Below, in pieces: positions 1-10,046 of a DNA stretch of 64,000 nt. A program made the position numbers and the translations under genes. The stretch covers positions 1 to 64,000 of the forward strand of contig JAJFHD010000068.1 of assembly GCA_021775805.1 (NCBI GenBank). The letters run 5' to 3'. Below the pieces are notes generated by a model. That model had not been told where the DNA came from. It worked only from the letters and a program-made list of their open reading frames with translations, and made no database searches. This stretch comes from Alphaproteobacteria bacterium (GTDB taxonomy: Bacteria > Pseudomonadota > Alphaproteobacteria > Rhizobiales > JAJFHC01). Every line of letters begins with the position of its first letter. Positions within the stretch are counted from its first letter, which is position 1.

Positions 1-43
1 ATCCGTATAAGAGTGCCCATTGCATGGACCTGCGCCATGACGT

Positions 44-119
44 GCCGGCTTAGCTCAGTTGGTAGAGCATCTGATTTGTAATCAGGGGGTCGGGAGTTCG
101 AGTCTCTCAGCCGGCACCA
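44..119 (+). tRNA. tRNA-Thr (anticodon TGT)
   Basis: A complete cloverleaf can be folded by eye. The 7-bp acceptor stem pairs GCCGGCT with AGCCGGC, the D-arm contains TAGCTCAGTTGG, and the T-arm contains GTTCGAGTC. The anticodon loop TTTGTAA is closed by a 5-bp stem with one G-T pair, giving anticodon TGT, which reads ACA. The CCA end is encoded at 117-119. The gene stands alone, and the DNA to its right is a decayed conjugation-type gene and an IS element, so this tRNA may mark the edge of an integrated element. Confidence 0.97.
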
Positions 120-185
120 ATAAAATCAAATACTTACACCACGCCACCGCATCTCTTAGTCCCGTTTTAGTCCCGCCGATGTCAC

Positions 186-505
186 TTACGCGGCCATGGT
201 CTGACTGTTAGTCCCGCCATAATATGGCGCGAATGAGCGTGCAGAAAACGGCTTTGATGGATTACCGTCAATCATCAGGCGGATGAACAGTTCGTAATTG
301 GCGAGTGACACAAGGTCACGTTCTTGCGGGATGTCTGCATCAAATTGCCGTGCCAGCAGTCCTGCATCATTGGCACCAACTCTAAATGCCAGCCACGTTC
401 CCAAAGATAGCGTCACCTACCGTATCATCAACACGGGAGAGGCTCTGTGTTGTGAGTACCAATCCCAAACCATACTTCCGCAGTTCTGGTGACCAGCCCC
501 ACCTG
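186..505 (-). pseudogene. Remnant of HerA/VirD4-like DNA-transfer ATPase, 3' end
   Basis: Two adjacent minus-strand frames together read like the C-terminus of a DUF87/TraG-type conjugative ATPase. The first gives PELRKYGLGLVLTTQSL and then VDDTVGDAIFGNVAG before a stop. The second continues with AFRVGANDAGLLARQF and ends with LMIDGNPSKPFSA and a stop at 186. The pattern of ELRKxG, an LTTQSL-like segment, GNV, xFRVGAxDA and a final LMIDG-PSxPFSA is typical of that family. A single-base frameshift near 385 separates the two halves, and the 5' end abuts the IS3 element, so the gene is doubly broken. The family call is from memory of the motif order. Confidence 0.6.
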
Positions 506-523
506 ATTGGTCCGGTTTGAATG

Positions 524-1384
524 TTAGTTCATGGTCGGCCTTTCTTGCAATGGGATGATTGTTTCCGGCGCTGGCGGTTTGTATCCCAGGGCACTGTGGG
601 GCCGTTTGGTGTTGTAGTGCTGACGCCATTTCTCAATGACGATTTGAGCTTCCTTCAGCGAATAGAAGATTTCGCCGTTTAGCAGTTCATCTCTGAACCG
701 GGCGTTGAAGCTCTCCACGTAACCGTTCTCCCAAGGGCTGCCCGGCTCGATGTATGCCGTTCTGGCGCCAACCGCTGCGATCCAGTCACGAACAGCTTCA
801 GCGATGAACTCCGGGCCGTTGTCAGAGCGGATGTACGCGGGCACACCACGCAGGATGAACTGGTCGGTGAGAACGTCGATCACATCGATTGAATTGAGCT
901 TGCGTTTGACACGAATGGCCAGGCATTCCCGGCTGTGTTCATCCAACAGGTTCAGTGTTCGGAATGCCCGGCCATCGTCGGTTCGATGATGCACAAAGTC
1001 ATAGGACCAGACGTAGTTGGTGTATTCGGCTCTCAGCCGGTTGCATGAACCGTCATTGAGCCACAGACGGCTCCTCTTCGGTTGCTTCCGTGGGGCCTTC
1101 AGCCCCTCACGCCGCCACAGGCGTTCCACACGTTTGTCATTGATCCGCCAGCCGGCGTCCCGCAGCAGAGCCGCGATACGACGATAGCCGTAGCGGCCAT
1201 ACTGCCGGGCAAGTTCGATCATATCCTCGACCAAGCGATCCTCATCCGCCTTACCTTTCGGCACATGACGTTGTGTGGTGCGATGCTGGCCAAGCACCCG
1301 GCAGGCCCGGCGTTCGGAAACGCCCAGCTCGCCGCGTACCTGATCAATGCATCTGCGGCGGCGTGCGGGGCTTAGAAGTTTCCC
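524..1384 (-). CDS. IS3-family transposase OrfB (DDE integrase)
   Basis: This is the catalytic half of an IS3-type transposase. It has an HTH_21-like start (YGYRRIAALLRDAGW) and then an rve integrase core with DFVHHRTDDGRAFRTLNLLDE, SDNGPEFIA and ENGYVESFNARFRDELL. It ends with HYNTKRPHSALGYKPP. The three acidic residues of the DDE triad can be placed in these motifs. The frame is open upstream to about 1384 but has no ATG, GTG or TTG before GTG 1297, which fits expression as an OrfAB fusion by programmed frameshifting over the end of orfA. Because orfA has a stop codon, autonomous transposition is doubtful. Confidence 0.92.
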   Translation of the reverse strand, partial: GKLLSPARRRRCIDQVRGELGVSERRACRVLGQHRTTQRHVPKGKADEDRLVEDMIELARQYGRYGYRRIAALLRDAGWRINDKRVERLWRREGLKAPRKQPKRSRLWLNDGSCNRLRAEYTNYVWSYDFVHHRTDDGRAFRTLNLLDEHSRECLAIRVKRKLNSIDVIDVLTDQFILRGVPAYIRSDNGPEFIAEAVRDWIAAVGARTAYIEPGSPWENGYVESFNARFRDELLNGEIFYSLKEAQIVIEKWRQHYNTKRPHSALGYKPPAPETIIPLQERPTMN

Positions 1385-1698
1385 CGTGCAGCCTCGGCCA
1401 GGATCTGTTTGTCGATCGTGAGATCCGAGCCCGCTCGCCTGAGTTGCTCGTTCTTCTTCTGCAGCCTCTTCAGTTCTTTCAACTGCCCCGTGCCCATCCC
1501 GCCATATTGCTTGCGCCAGCGTTAATAGGTCTGTTCGGTGATACTCACCTGACGGATCGCATCAACGCGCGCCGTCCCCTGCCCAACCAGGACATCAACC
1601 TGGCGTAGCTTCGTGACAATCTCTTCGGGCGTGTGCCGTCGGCTGATGCCTGCGATGTCATGGCCAATCTGCAATCGGAATTCAATGTCAGCTTTCAC
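1372..1698 (-). pseudogene. IS3-family OrfA with internal stop codon
   Basis: The frame reads HTPEEIVTKLRQVDVLVGQG, then VSITEQTY, a TAA at 1522-1524, and continues as RWRKQYGGMGTGQLKELKRL and a leucine-zipper-like stretch to AARGNF and a stop. Relatives read TYYRWRxEYGGM here, so one base change from TAC to TAA has replaced the second tyrosine. The helix-turn-helix is therefore cut in the middle. The start is taken as GTG 1698, although a start closer to RRHTPEE is possible. Confidence 0.8.
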
Positions 1699-1740
1699 TG
1701 GTTTTTCGTCTGTTTTAGGTTCGTCAACTGACTATGCCGA

Positions 1741-2378
1741 CCAGGGCTCCGATGGTCTCAAGATGTGAAGGATTTCGAATGCCGGCCCGTTGAGGTTTAA
1801 CGGCGCACGGTGAGGGCCGGTGTCGGAAAACCTCCAGGGACGGAACCTGCGGTCAGCAGGTCGCGGCAGTTATTATTCTATGGGGATTTGACGGATGCGG
1901 GTGTTCGGCTGGGTGCTGGCGTTGGGATGGCGCGCCGTGGTTGACGTAGTGGTGCGGGGGCTGTGGTCAAGCTGGGTGGCGGGGCGGCAGTTCACGATTA
2001 TTTCGTGGTGCGTTTGCGGCTGTGTTTGAGCCGGAAGCTTTCGCCGTCAATATCGGATTGGATCTGCGCTGGCAAAAATTATTCTCGCACAAAGACTGAT
2101 AGAAAAGCATCCAAGATCAACAAACGTTTCGTTGATGTGGAACAATACCAACCTGCACATGAAATTGAGCGATTTATTCGAGTCATGTAAACAGATAAAT
2201 TTTTACGCAGTTGACCAATATTCCAATCGAATTGCCGGTTTTATTCAATCTTTAAAGTATTTCAGATGTTGCGTGGACTTAAACCGTCTGCCAAGATTGA
2301 TTTCGGTTTTACGTCCTTAGAACGAATAGTCAGCCGTAATTGGAAATGCAGCGTAGCGCGAGCTGGTAAAGGGGTGTC
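1741..2378. other. Non-coding stretch between IS3 element and Tc locus
   Basis: No gene is supported here. From 1782 to 1820 there is a nested inverted repeat: CCGGCCC pairs with GGGCCGG, and inside it CCGTT pairs with AACGG. From about 1890 to 1990 the plus strand is rich in G and T. After about 2040 the DNA becomes AT-rich up to the Tc gene. A ribosome-binding site, AAAGGGG, lies just before ATG 2379. The short reading frames here have no recognisable content. Confidence 0.5.
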
Positions 2379-5300
2379 ATGGGAAAAATTGAGACTCCGA
2401 GCCTAAACCTCCCGAAAGGCGGTGGCGCGGTTACCGGGATTGGCGAAACGTTTCAGCCCAACGCATTCACGGGAACAGCCAGCCTTTCAATTCCAGTTCA
2501 CACATCGCCTTGTCGTGGCTTTGAGCCACAACTCAGCGTCGAATATAGTTCCGGTTCTGGAAACGGCATTTTTGGGGTCGGTTTCAGCCTTGCCATTCCC
2601 AATATTTCCCGGAAGACGGATAAAGGATTTCCTAGATACGACGACACCGACACATTCCTCATCTCCAATGCGGACGATTTGGTCCCGGAGCTAGTCGACG
2701 CGGGAATGGGCGACTGGAAGCACGCGGGACACACGGACGCGGGAAGCGGCTGTTCAATAACCCGATACCGTCCACGGACCGAAGGTCTTTTCGCCAGGAT
2801 CGAACGTTGGACAAAGGGCCGTGACGTCCATTGGCGGGTGACAACGAAAGACAACGTCACCAGCATCTACGGCAGCAAGGCAGATGCCCGAATTGCCGAC
2901 CCAAAGGATGGCGCTCGTGTCTACAAGTGGCTGCTTGAAGAGACCTTCGATGCCAAGGGCAATCGGATCTGTTACGAGTACCGGTCTGACGACGCGCATA
3001 GCCTTCAAGAGGCCGGCGGTTCGAGAGAACGACAGCTGTCAGCAAACAAACACATCCACAAGGTCAAGTATGGATGCTACCGCGACACGGCCGGCGTGGA
3101 GCGCTGGCATTTTGAGGTAATATTTGATTACGGCGAACGCGTGCCAGGAACGCCGGATGAGTTTGCGTTCGAGACGGACAATGTCTGCCGGCCAAGACAG
3201 GACCCCTTTTCCTCCTTCCGGGCTGGCTTCGAGATCCGAACCCACCGGTTGTGCCGAGGCATTCTGCTGTTCCATCAGTTCGGCGATGACACCCCGTTTT
3301 TGGTGCATGGTACTTGGTTCAACTACAAAGAGACCCCCAACTTGTCGTTGCTCAAGGAGGTGACTCAGGTCGGCTATCGTGAAGATAACGGCTGCACCAT
3401 GCACAAAGCAATGCCGCCGCTGGAGTTCGTCTACTCGGAACCATTGCACGGGACAGGGTTTAAACCGCTGACCTGCAATACAATCGACAACCAACATGCT
3501 CCCCTACATCAGGGGATTGACGAATTTGTGGATCTCTATGGGGAAGGCATCCCTGGTGTTCTGCATAATGACGGTCACAACACGGTTTACTACAGACCGT
3601 TGGGGAATGGACATTATGCGGCGCCGAACGCCCCTGCTCATTTCCCCATCGACCGCAACCTGGAAAGCGGGCAGTTCACCTTGCTCGATCTGGGAGGAGA
3701 CGGAAAGCTTGATCTGGTGGCACAGGCGTCCGGCGGCAGTGGATATTTTCAGAGCGAGCCTGAACAAGAGAACTGGGACCCGTATCGTGCCTTTCCCGCT
3801 TATCCGACTGATATTTTCAACCAGGACCGTCAGATGGTCGATATCACCGGTGACGGGCTGACCGATCTCGTAATGTTCGAAGCCGCAACGGTTAAGGCGT
3901 ATCCATCGCGCGGCAAGGAAGGTTTTGGTCCCGCGACCGTACGCCCACGCAATGACGATCTCCCGCTGTCAACCAACAAGTCTGCAGTCGAACATGTGGG
4001 TTTTGCCGATCTGATCGGCGACGGCGGCAACCATCTGGTACGTATTCGCAGCGGCAGCGTGGAATGCTGGCCGCACCTTGGCTACGGCAACTATGGCGAT
4101 AAATTCTCCCTGGAGAATGCACCTGATTTCGGAGGGCAACTCGATCCTTCCCGGTTGTTCCTGACGGATATCGACGGATCGGGCACCACCGACTTGATTT
4201 ACGCACGTCACGACAGCCTGGAGATTTACCGCTGTCAGAGCGGCAACCGTTTGGCGGAAAGGGAAGTTTTCCCGTTACCCCAGGGATATGACCATCTCGA
4301 CCGGATTCGTTTTGCGGATGTTCTGGGCAACGGAACAGCTTGCCTGATTCTGACTTCCCGCGGGCCGGACCTTCGGCTACGGCATGAGTATTATGACTTC
4401 AATGCCGCCGGCAAACCGCACATGCTTGTCGGGATCAACAACAATATGGGGGCGGAAAAGAGGATTCACTACACCGCCTCAACCCGGTACTACCTCGATG
4501 ACAGAAACGCCGGGTATTCCTGGAGGACACGGCTGTCGTTTCCGGTACAAGTGATCGCCTCCATCGAAGTCATTGATGACATAGCCGGCTCACGGCTTGT
4601 CACGCGCTATGCCTATCATGACGGTTACTACGATCCAAAAGAGCGTGAATTTCGCGGATTTGGATACGTTGAGAAATGGGACACCGAATCGTTTGAAGAT
4701 CACCAAAAATGGATTGAAGGTCACAATTCGAAGAACGTGTCCGACGTGGCTGAGGAAATCGATGAGGACTACGCAGCCTATGTAGCCCCAGTGTACACGC
4801 GCTCTTGGTATCACACAGGTGCCGGAAACAAACAAAAGCGGATTTCTGATTATTACAGAAGCCACACGCAGTCCGACGATCATACTGGTTCTGCCCGCTA
4901 CTACGAGGGCGATTCGGACGATGGCCATCTGCCTGACAGTGTTACCGATGCGGTTTCACTTTCGGACAACCCCGGTGAAGAAACCTTCAACGAAGTCTAC
5001 CGCGCACTGCATGGACGCAAACTGCGTGAGGAAATATACGCGTGGGATAACGGCAACAAGGAAAACTCTGCGGGAGACCCTTATCTCGTAACAGAGTCCA
5101 ATTTCAGAATCCGTCTGCTCCAACCGTTGGCCGGCCAAAGGAATGCGGTGTGTTTTGTGCATCCCAGTGAAAAAATAACCTGGCAATATGAACGCGATCC
5201 GATGGACCCTCGCATCAGTCATACGATGACACTTGCAATAGATGACTACGGAAATGTGCTTCGGTCAGTGACGGTTGCATATGGCCGTCGCAATCAAGAC

Positions 5301-8300
5301 ATGGAGCTGAGTGCCCATGACCGAGCCACACAAGATCAGTCCTTGGCAACCTACACGGAAAGTCTTTTTACCAACCCAGTTGCGTCTGATGCCTACCACA
5401 CACCACTTCCTGCGGAGACAAGGACATTTGAACTTACTGGAGTCACACCGGAAAACGGCGGCAGGTACTTCAGCCTGGATCAACTGACGCGAGATGATTT
5501 CGATTTGTTGTCATCTGCAGTAGAGATTGCCTACGAACAGGAGGCGGAGACAGCGGTCCCGCAAAAGAGGCTCATTGAACACATTCGAACGCTTTACCGG
5601 CCAGACGATTTGGGCAAAGTCCCTAAAAACGATCCGTCGGCGATGCTGCCGCTGGGGCAATTGCAAGGACTGGCACTGCAGGGCGAGTCGTACAAACTGG
5701 CGTTCACAACAGGATTGCTGGAAAGCGTGTTTGTACGGAATGGCAAGGCGCTTCTGGGTCCCGGACGGGCTTGCGCGTCGACGGATTTGCTTTCGAAACA
5801 GGGCGGATACGTTTTCGGTCTGGACCTGTTGGACACGGGACTTTTTCCAAAAAGCGATCCTGCAGGCAATTGGTGGCTGCCGTCCGGGCGCGTTTTTCTG
5901 TCACCTGATAGTGGAGATGATGCTGAACAAGAACTTGACCATGCGCAGCGCCATTTCTTTTTGCCACACCGTGAACGCGGTCCGTTCGATGCAGGAGAAA
6001 CCGGCGCCCAGAGCCGAGTGAAATACGACCCCTATGACTTGTTGCCGGTAGAAACCAAAGACGCGTTGAACAATACTGTTATGTCAGTCAACGACTACAA
6101 TGTTTTGCAGCCCCGGTTGGTGATTGATCAAAACGGCAATCGCAGATCGGTCGCATACGATCCTCTCGGCATGGTTGTTGCCTCCGCCAATATGGGTGGA
6201 GTTGATGACAACGCAGGTGACGTGTTGGCGGGGTTTGAACCTTTTCTTTCTCTTACCGACCGCCAGAAATTCATTGCTGATCCCCACGCCTGCGCCGCCA
6301 AATTGCTGGGCGAATGCACCACCCGAACGATTTATGATTTGGACCGTTTCAAACGCACAGGCCAACCGTTGCTTATAGCCACACTGTCACGCGAGACGCA
6401 TTTCCATGACCCCGACGGTGACCGGACAAAGATCCAGATCGGCTTTTCATACCTCGATGGTTTGGGCAGAGAGATCCAGAAGAAGATTATGGCGGAACCG
6501 GGCATGGCGCCGTACCGGCGAACAAACAAAAAGGTGAACGCGGGCGGCGGCCCGAGAGGTGCCGACATCAATCCGGGCGCTTTGATCCGTGATGCAGCCG
6601 GACAGATTAAACTCAAGGCAACAAAGCACAGATGGGTCGGTAGTGGGCGCACGGTCTTCAACAACAAGGGCAAGCCAGTACGGCAGTATGAATCGTTTTT
6701 TAGTTCAACGCATTTGTATGAAAATGAGCGGGAGATGACGGAAAGCGGTGTCAGTTCCGTCCTGTTGTATGATCCGGTGGGACGTGTCGTGGCCACACTG
6801 CATCCCAACCACACATATGAAAAAACAGTCGTCGGCCCTTGGCGGCAAGATACCTGGGATGAGAACGATACTGTCAAAGTGTCCGATCCCAAAGACGATC
6901 CTGACGTAGGTTTGAATTTTCGCCGTTTGCCCGAGGCGGAGTATCTTCCGACCTGGTACGACCGGCGACACAACGGCCAATTGGGTGCCGAGGAAATGGC
7001 GGCGGCGAACAAGGCGGCCGCTCATGCTGAAACACCGGAAGTTACTCATTTCGACGCACTTGGCAGGGTCATACTGTCGGTCGCCGAAAACGGTAGAGAC
7101 GACAACGGTACGGTTCAACGTTTTACCACTCGTGTGACGCTTGATATCGAAGGCAACAGCCGCGAACACACGGACACTGCCGGACGCATAGCCATGCGTT
7201 ACCGCTACGACGCCTTGGGCAACCCTATCCATGAGGCTAGCATGGATGCCGGGGAAAGATGGATGCTGAATGATGCTGCAGGCCAGCCATTCTGCGCCTG
7301 GGATGACCGGGGGCATACCTATCGAACGGAATATGATCCGCTGCACAGACCGCTGCGATCCTATGTTTCCAACGCGACGACGAACGAAGCTGAAAACGAA
7401 TGGTTGGTTGAACGGCTGGTCTACGGGGAACAACACCCGGACGCGAAGAAGTACAATTTGCGCGGGCGTCTGCATATCCACCTGGACCAGGCCGGGATGG
7501 CTGTAAACGAAGCGATCGACTTCAAGGGAAACACGTTGCGCTCCTCACGCCGGGTGGCCAGCGAATACAAGCGGGCACTTGACTGGAGTGCTGTCGATTC
7601 TGTTCTTCCGGCCAAACCGACGGAATATCTCGATCCGGTTGCTCTTGAGGCTGCGGTTGCACCATTGTTGGACGGTGAAACCTACACCAGCTCTACCCGT
7701 TTCGATGCATTGAACCGTCCAGTTCAATTCATTCGGCCATGCAGCGATCGGCCAAACGCCAGAACAAACGTGATCGAACACATTTACAATCAGGCAAGCC
7801 TGTTGGAGCGCGTGGATGTTTGGCTCGATCGTCCGTCTGGTCCCACCGGTATGCTGACTCCTGACGTCCCGTTTGAACCGCATATTGGAATCGCGAATAT
7901 TGAGTACAACGCCAGAGGACAACGCCTCAAAGTCGCTTACAAGAACGGCACGTCCACTCGATATTTCTTTGATTCAGAAACGCACCGGCTAACCAGTCAA
8001 TATACCCGACGAGGCAGCGTCTTCGATAAGGACTGCGAAAATCCCGATCCACCACCAGCGACCACCGATGCTCCGGATACGCCGCCTGACGGGGTCCGAT
8101 GCGGATTGCAAAACATACACTATACATATGACCCGACTGGCAATGTTACCTATGTTCGCGACGATGCCCAACAAACCATCTACTTCGCAAACAAAGTTGC
8201 GCAGCCCGGCAGTGAATATACCTACGATGCCACTTATCGGTTGATCGGAGCCTCCGGCCGCGAACAGATGGCACGAACTGCCGGGCGGCCACACATTCAG

Positions 8301-10046
8301 GCCATTGCCGACAGCGACCGACCCGGACCAGGGATTGGAGTCAATGGTGGCCGGTTTGCTCCGGAAACCGACAGAGTGACAGGGCGGTACTGTGAGACAT
8401 TTGCTTACGATCCCAATGGCAATTTCCTAAGCATCGCACACAGTGGCAGTGACCCTGATCGCCCCGGTTGGCAGCGAACCTACAAATACAACGAACCAAG
8501 TAAACTTGAAGCCGGCAGGTTCAACAATCGATTAAGCTGCACCTCTGTGACCGGGAAGAAAGCAGCAGAGGAGACATATCTCTACGACGGACACGGCAAC
8601 ATGACCCGTATGCCGCATCTGGGAAACGTATATCCCGAGCCCAATATGCACTGGAATTTCCAGGATCGCCTGTGCTGTGTCGATGTCGACGGCGGCACTG
8701 TCTACTATGTGTATGATTCTGCTGGTCAGCGGGTGCGCAAGATACTGGAGAAATCGGATGGCTCAATCGAAGACAGGCTCTACCTCGGCGGACTCGAACT
8801 TCTTCGTGATCATGATCCCGACGGTGCTGCACCGAAACGCGAACATGAAACTCTGCATGTCGAAGATCACCACTCACGCTTTGTGCTGATCGAATCGGAC
8901 ATCACATCTGGACTCGACGCGGCGCGACCTCTTGTGCGCTACCAGTTCGGCAACGACCAAAACTCCGTGTGCCTTGAACTTGACGAGAATGCGCAGATCG
9001 TCTCCTACGAAGAATATTCGGCGTTTGGTGAAACGGCCTATCAGGCACAGCGCACGGATGAGGGCTGGTCCAAACGCTACTGCTACTCCGGCAAAGAGCG
9101 CGATGCCGCAACCGGACTTTACTATTATGGCGCGCGCTACTATGCACCCTGGCTGGGCCGCTGGACCAGTCCTGACCCGGCACGGATTGTAGACGGGTTG
9201 AACCTGTTCGAGTTCGTCGGCAACAATCCGGTTGTCCACGTCGACAACCAGGGGTATTGCAAAACTTCGCGTCCGGCGGGATATCCAATTGCACCTAACC
9301 AGAGGCCACCGGATGCCGTTGCGATGTTTCTTATGGGACGTATTCCACACCATCCAAGTGTTTATTCGGGAAATGGCCGATTTGCGGCCCCTGGCGGGGC
9401 TGGCGGAGTCGATGGAGACACCGGGGAAACCGATAAATTGGTAACGCCGATAATGAAGGGTCTTTCGGGGATGGCTCGAGCCGGAAAAATTGCGGCTACG
9501 GGATCTGGAGCGTCTCGCCTGCTTGCCAAACTCGGCTTCGAAGCTGCGGGCACGCACCTGGAACGCGGCGCTGACGTTTTATCTTTTGGAATCAACCTCA
9601 ACGACATGCGCAAGGGAGTGAAGGAAAGAGACGGATACGGAACGCTTTCCCCTTCGATAAGTGGCGTAGGCGATTTGATATCGCTCAGTGGGCATTTCCT
9701 TAAACACCATGGTTTCATTGCCGCTTCGGGCAGGTACTCAGTACTTAGCAGCCAGGTCAAGATTGTCGGTGGGCTGGCGACAACTCTCGAAGGTCACAAA
9801 AAGGACGATCTCAATCTGATCGGTGCAGGGTTGGCGGAGGTCGCGTCCAATTTTTCAATGTTGAAGTCGCTGAAGAAAGGCCCAAAGTCTCCCCATTTTC
9901 TAGGGGCATCGTTGGCGCTCGCCTTCGCAGGAGGCTATTTGGAGAGCCGGCCAGATAGCGAGAAACATACATTCGCCAGCCTAACCGCGAAAATTACGGG
10001 AAGACGACCTGCGGCTCACGACACGGGCAACGACGATACCGAATAG
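2379..10046 (+). CDS. Fused TcB-TcC component of a Tc toxin complex
   Basis: This 2555-residue protein joins the two halves of the Tc cocoon. Residues 1-330 are an SpvB domain starting IETPSLNLPKGGGAV. Residues about 384-650 hold FG-GAP/VCBS-like blades (LGGDGKLDLVAQ, ITGDGLTDLVMF, IDGSGTTDLIYA). TcdB mid-N and mid-C-type segments follow from about 690 (HYTASTRYYLDDRNAGYSW). YD/RHS repeats fill about 1480-2230. The RHS core KERDAATGLYYYGARYY, with DPARIVDGLNLFEFVGNNPV after it, sits at about 2236-2287 and marks the self-cleavage site known in TcC proteins. The last 265 residues are the cargo. B and C are separate genes in many Tc loci, and here there is no stop or frameshift between them. AAAGGGG precedes the ATG. 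The cargo matches nothing I know. Confidence 0.93.
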   Translation: MGKIETPSLNLPKGGGAVTGIGETFQPNAFTGTASLSIPVHTSPCRGFEPQLSVEYSSGSGNGIFGVGFSLAIPNISRKTDKGFPRYDDTDTFLISNADDLVPELVDAGMGDWKHAGHTDAGSGCSITRYRPRTEGLFARIERWTKGRDVHWRVTTKDNVTSIYGSKADARIADPKDGARVYKWLLEETFDAKGNRICYEYRSDDAHSLQEAGGSRERQLSANKHIHKVKYGCYRDTAGVERWHFEVIFDYGERVPGTPDEFAFETDNVCRPRQDPFSSFRAGFEIRTHRLCRGILLFHQFGDDTPFLVHGTWFNYKETPNLSLLKEVTQVGYREDNGCTMHKAMPPLEFVYSEPLHGTGFKPLTCNTIDNQHAPLHQGIDEFVDLYGEGIPGVLHNDGHNTVYYRPLGNGHYAAPNAPAHFPIDRNLESGQFTLLDLGGDGKLDLVAQASGGSGYFQSEPEQENWDPYRAFPAYPTDIFNQDRQMVDITGDGLTDLVMFEAATVKAYPSRGKEGFGPATVRPRNDDLPLSTNKSAVEHVGFADLIGDGGNHLVRIRSGSVECWPHLGYGNYGDKFSLENAPDFGGQLDPSRLFLTDIDGSGTTDLIYARHDSLEIYRCQSGNRLAEREVFPLPQGYDHLDRIRFADVLGNGTACLILTSRGPDLRLRHEYYDFNAAGKPHMLVGINNNMGAEKRIHYTASTRYYLDDRNAGYSWRTRLSFPVQVIASIEVIDDIAGSRLVTRYAYHDGYYDPKEREFRGFGYVEKWDTESFEDHQKWIEGHNSKNVSDVAEEIDEDYAAYVAPVYTRSWYHTGAGNKQKRISDYYRSHTQSDDHTGSARYYEGDSDDGHLPDSVTDAVSLSDNPGEETFNEVYRALHGRKLREEIYAWDNGNKENSAGDPYLVTESNFRIRLLQPLAGQRNAVCFVHPSEKITWQYERDPMDPRISHTMTLAIDDYGNVLRSVTVAYGRRNQDMELSAHDRATQDQSLATYTESLFTNPVASDAYHTPLPAETRTFELTGVTPENGGRYFSLDQLTRDDFDLLSSAVEIAYEQEAETAVPQKRLIEHIRTLYRPDDLGKVPKNDPSAMLPLGQLQGLALQGESYKLAFTTGLLESVFVRNGKALLGPGRACASTDLLSKQGGYVFGLDLLDTGLFPKSDPAGNWWLPSGRVFLSPDSGDDAEQELDHAQRHFFLPHRERGPFDAGETGAQSRVKYDPYDLLPVETKDALNNTVMSVNDYNVLQPRLVIDQNGNRRSVAYDPLGMVVASANMGGVDDNAGDVLAGFEPFLSLTDRQKFIADPHACAAKLLGECTTRTIYDLDRFKRTGQPLLIATLSRETHFHDPDGDRTKIQIGFSYLDGLGREIQKKIMAEPGMAPYRRTNKKVNAGGGPRGADINPGALIRDAAGQIKLKATKHRWVGSGRTVFNNKGKPVRQYESFFSSTHLYENEREMTESGVSSVLLYDPVGRVVATLHPNHTYEKTVVGPWRQDTWDENDTVKVSDPKDDPDVGLNFRRLPEAEYLPTWYDRRHNGQLGAEEMAAANKAAAHAETPEVTHFDALGRVILSVAENGRDDNGTVQRFTTRVTLDIEGNSREHTDTAGRIAMRYRYDALGNPIHEASMDAGERWMLNDAAGQPFCAWDDRGHTYRTEYDPLHRPLRSYVSNATTNEAENEWLVERLVYGEQHPDAKKYNLRGRLHIHLDQAGMAVNEAIDFKGNTLRSSRRVASEYKRALDWSAVDSVLPAKPTEYLDPVALEAAVAPLLDGETYTSSTRFDALNRPVQFIRPCSDRPNARTNVIEHIYNQASLLERVDVWLDRPSGPTGMLTPDVPFEPHIGIANIEYNARGQRLKVAYKNGTSTRYFFDSETHRLTSQYTRRGSVFDKDCENPDPPPATTDAPDTPPDGVRCGLQNIHYTYDPTGNVTYVRDDAQQTIYFANKVAQPGSEYTYDATYRLIGASGREQMARTAGRPHIQAIADSDRPGPGIGVNGGRFAPETDRVTGRYCETFAYDPNGNFLSIAHSGSDPDRPGWQRTYKYNEPSKLEAGRFNNRLSCTSVTGKKAAEETYLYDGHGNMTRMPHLGNVYPEPNMHWNFQDRLCCVDVDGGTVYYVYDSAGQRVRKILEKSDGSIEDRLYLGGLELLRDHDPDGAAPKREHETLHVEDHHSRFVLIESDITSGLDAARPLVRYQFGNDQNSVCLELDENAQIVSYEEYSAFGETAYQAQRTDEGWSKRYCYSGKERDAATGLYYYGARYYAPWLGRWTSPDPARIVDGLNLFEFVGNNPVVHVDNQGYCKTSRPAGYPIAPNQRPPDAVAMFLMGRIPHHPSVYSGNGRFAAPGGAGGVDGDTGETDKLVTPIMKGLSGMARAGKIAATGSGASRLLAKLGFEAAGTHLERGADVLSFGINLNDMRKGVKERDGYGTLSPSISGVGDLISLSGHFLKHHGFIAASGRYSVLSSQVKIVGGLATTLEGHKKDDLNLIGAGLAEVASNFSMLKSLKKGPKSPHFLGASLALAFAGGYLESRPDSEKHTFASLTAKITGRRPAAHDTGNDDTE

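Larger units (their letters stand above)
510..1740 (-). mobile_element. IS3-family insertion sequence (ends approximate)
   Basis: A two-frame IS3 arrangement is present, with orfA (with an internal stop) followed by the DDE integrase orfB in another frame. I could not find convincing terminal inverted repeats, so the ends are set from the coding limits and from where the interrupted ATPase remnant resumes near 505. The missing 5' part of that ATPase is not recognisable beyond 1740, so the insertion was probably accompanied or followed by deletion. Confidence 0.75.

Noticed and set aside
510..1740. Terminal inverted repeats and target duplication of the IS3 element
   Set aside because: Comparison of the two ends by eye gave no convincing match, so exact IS borders are not claimed.
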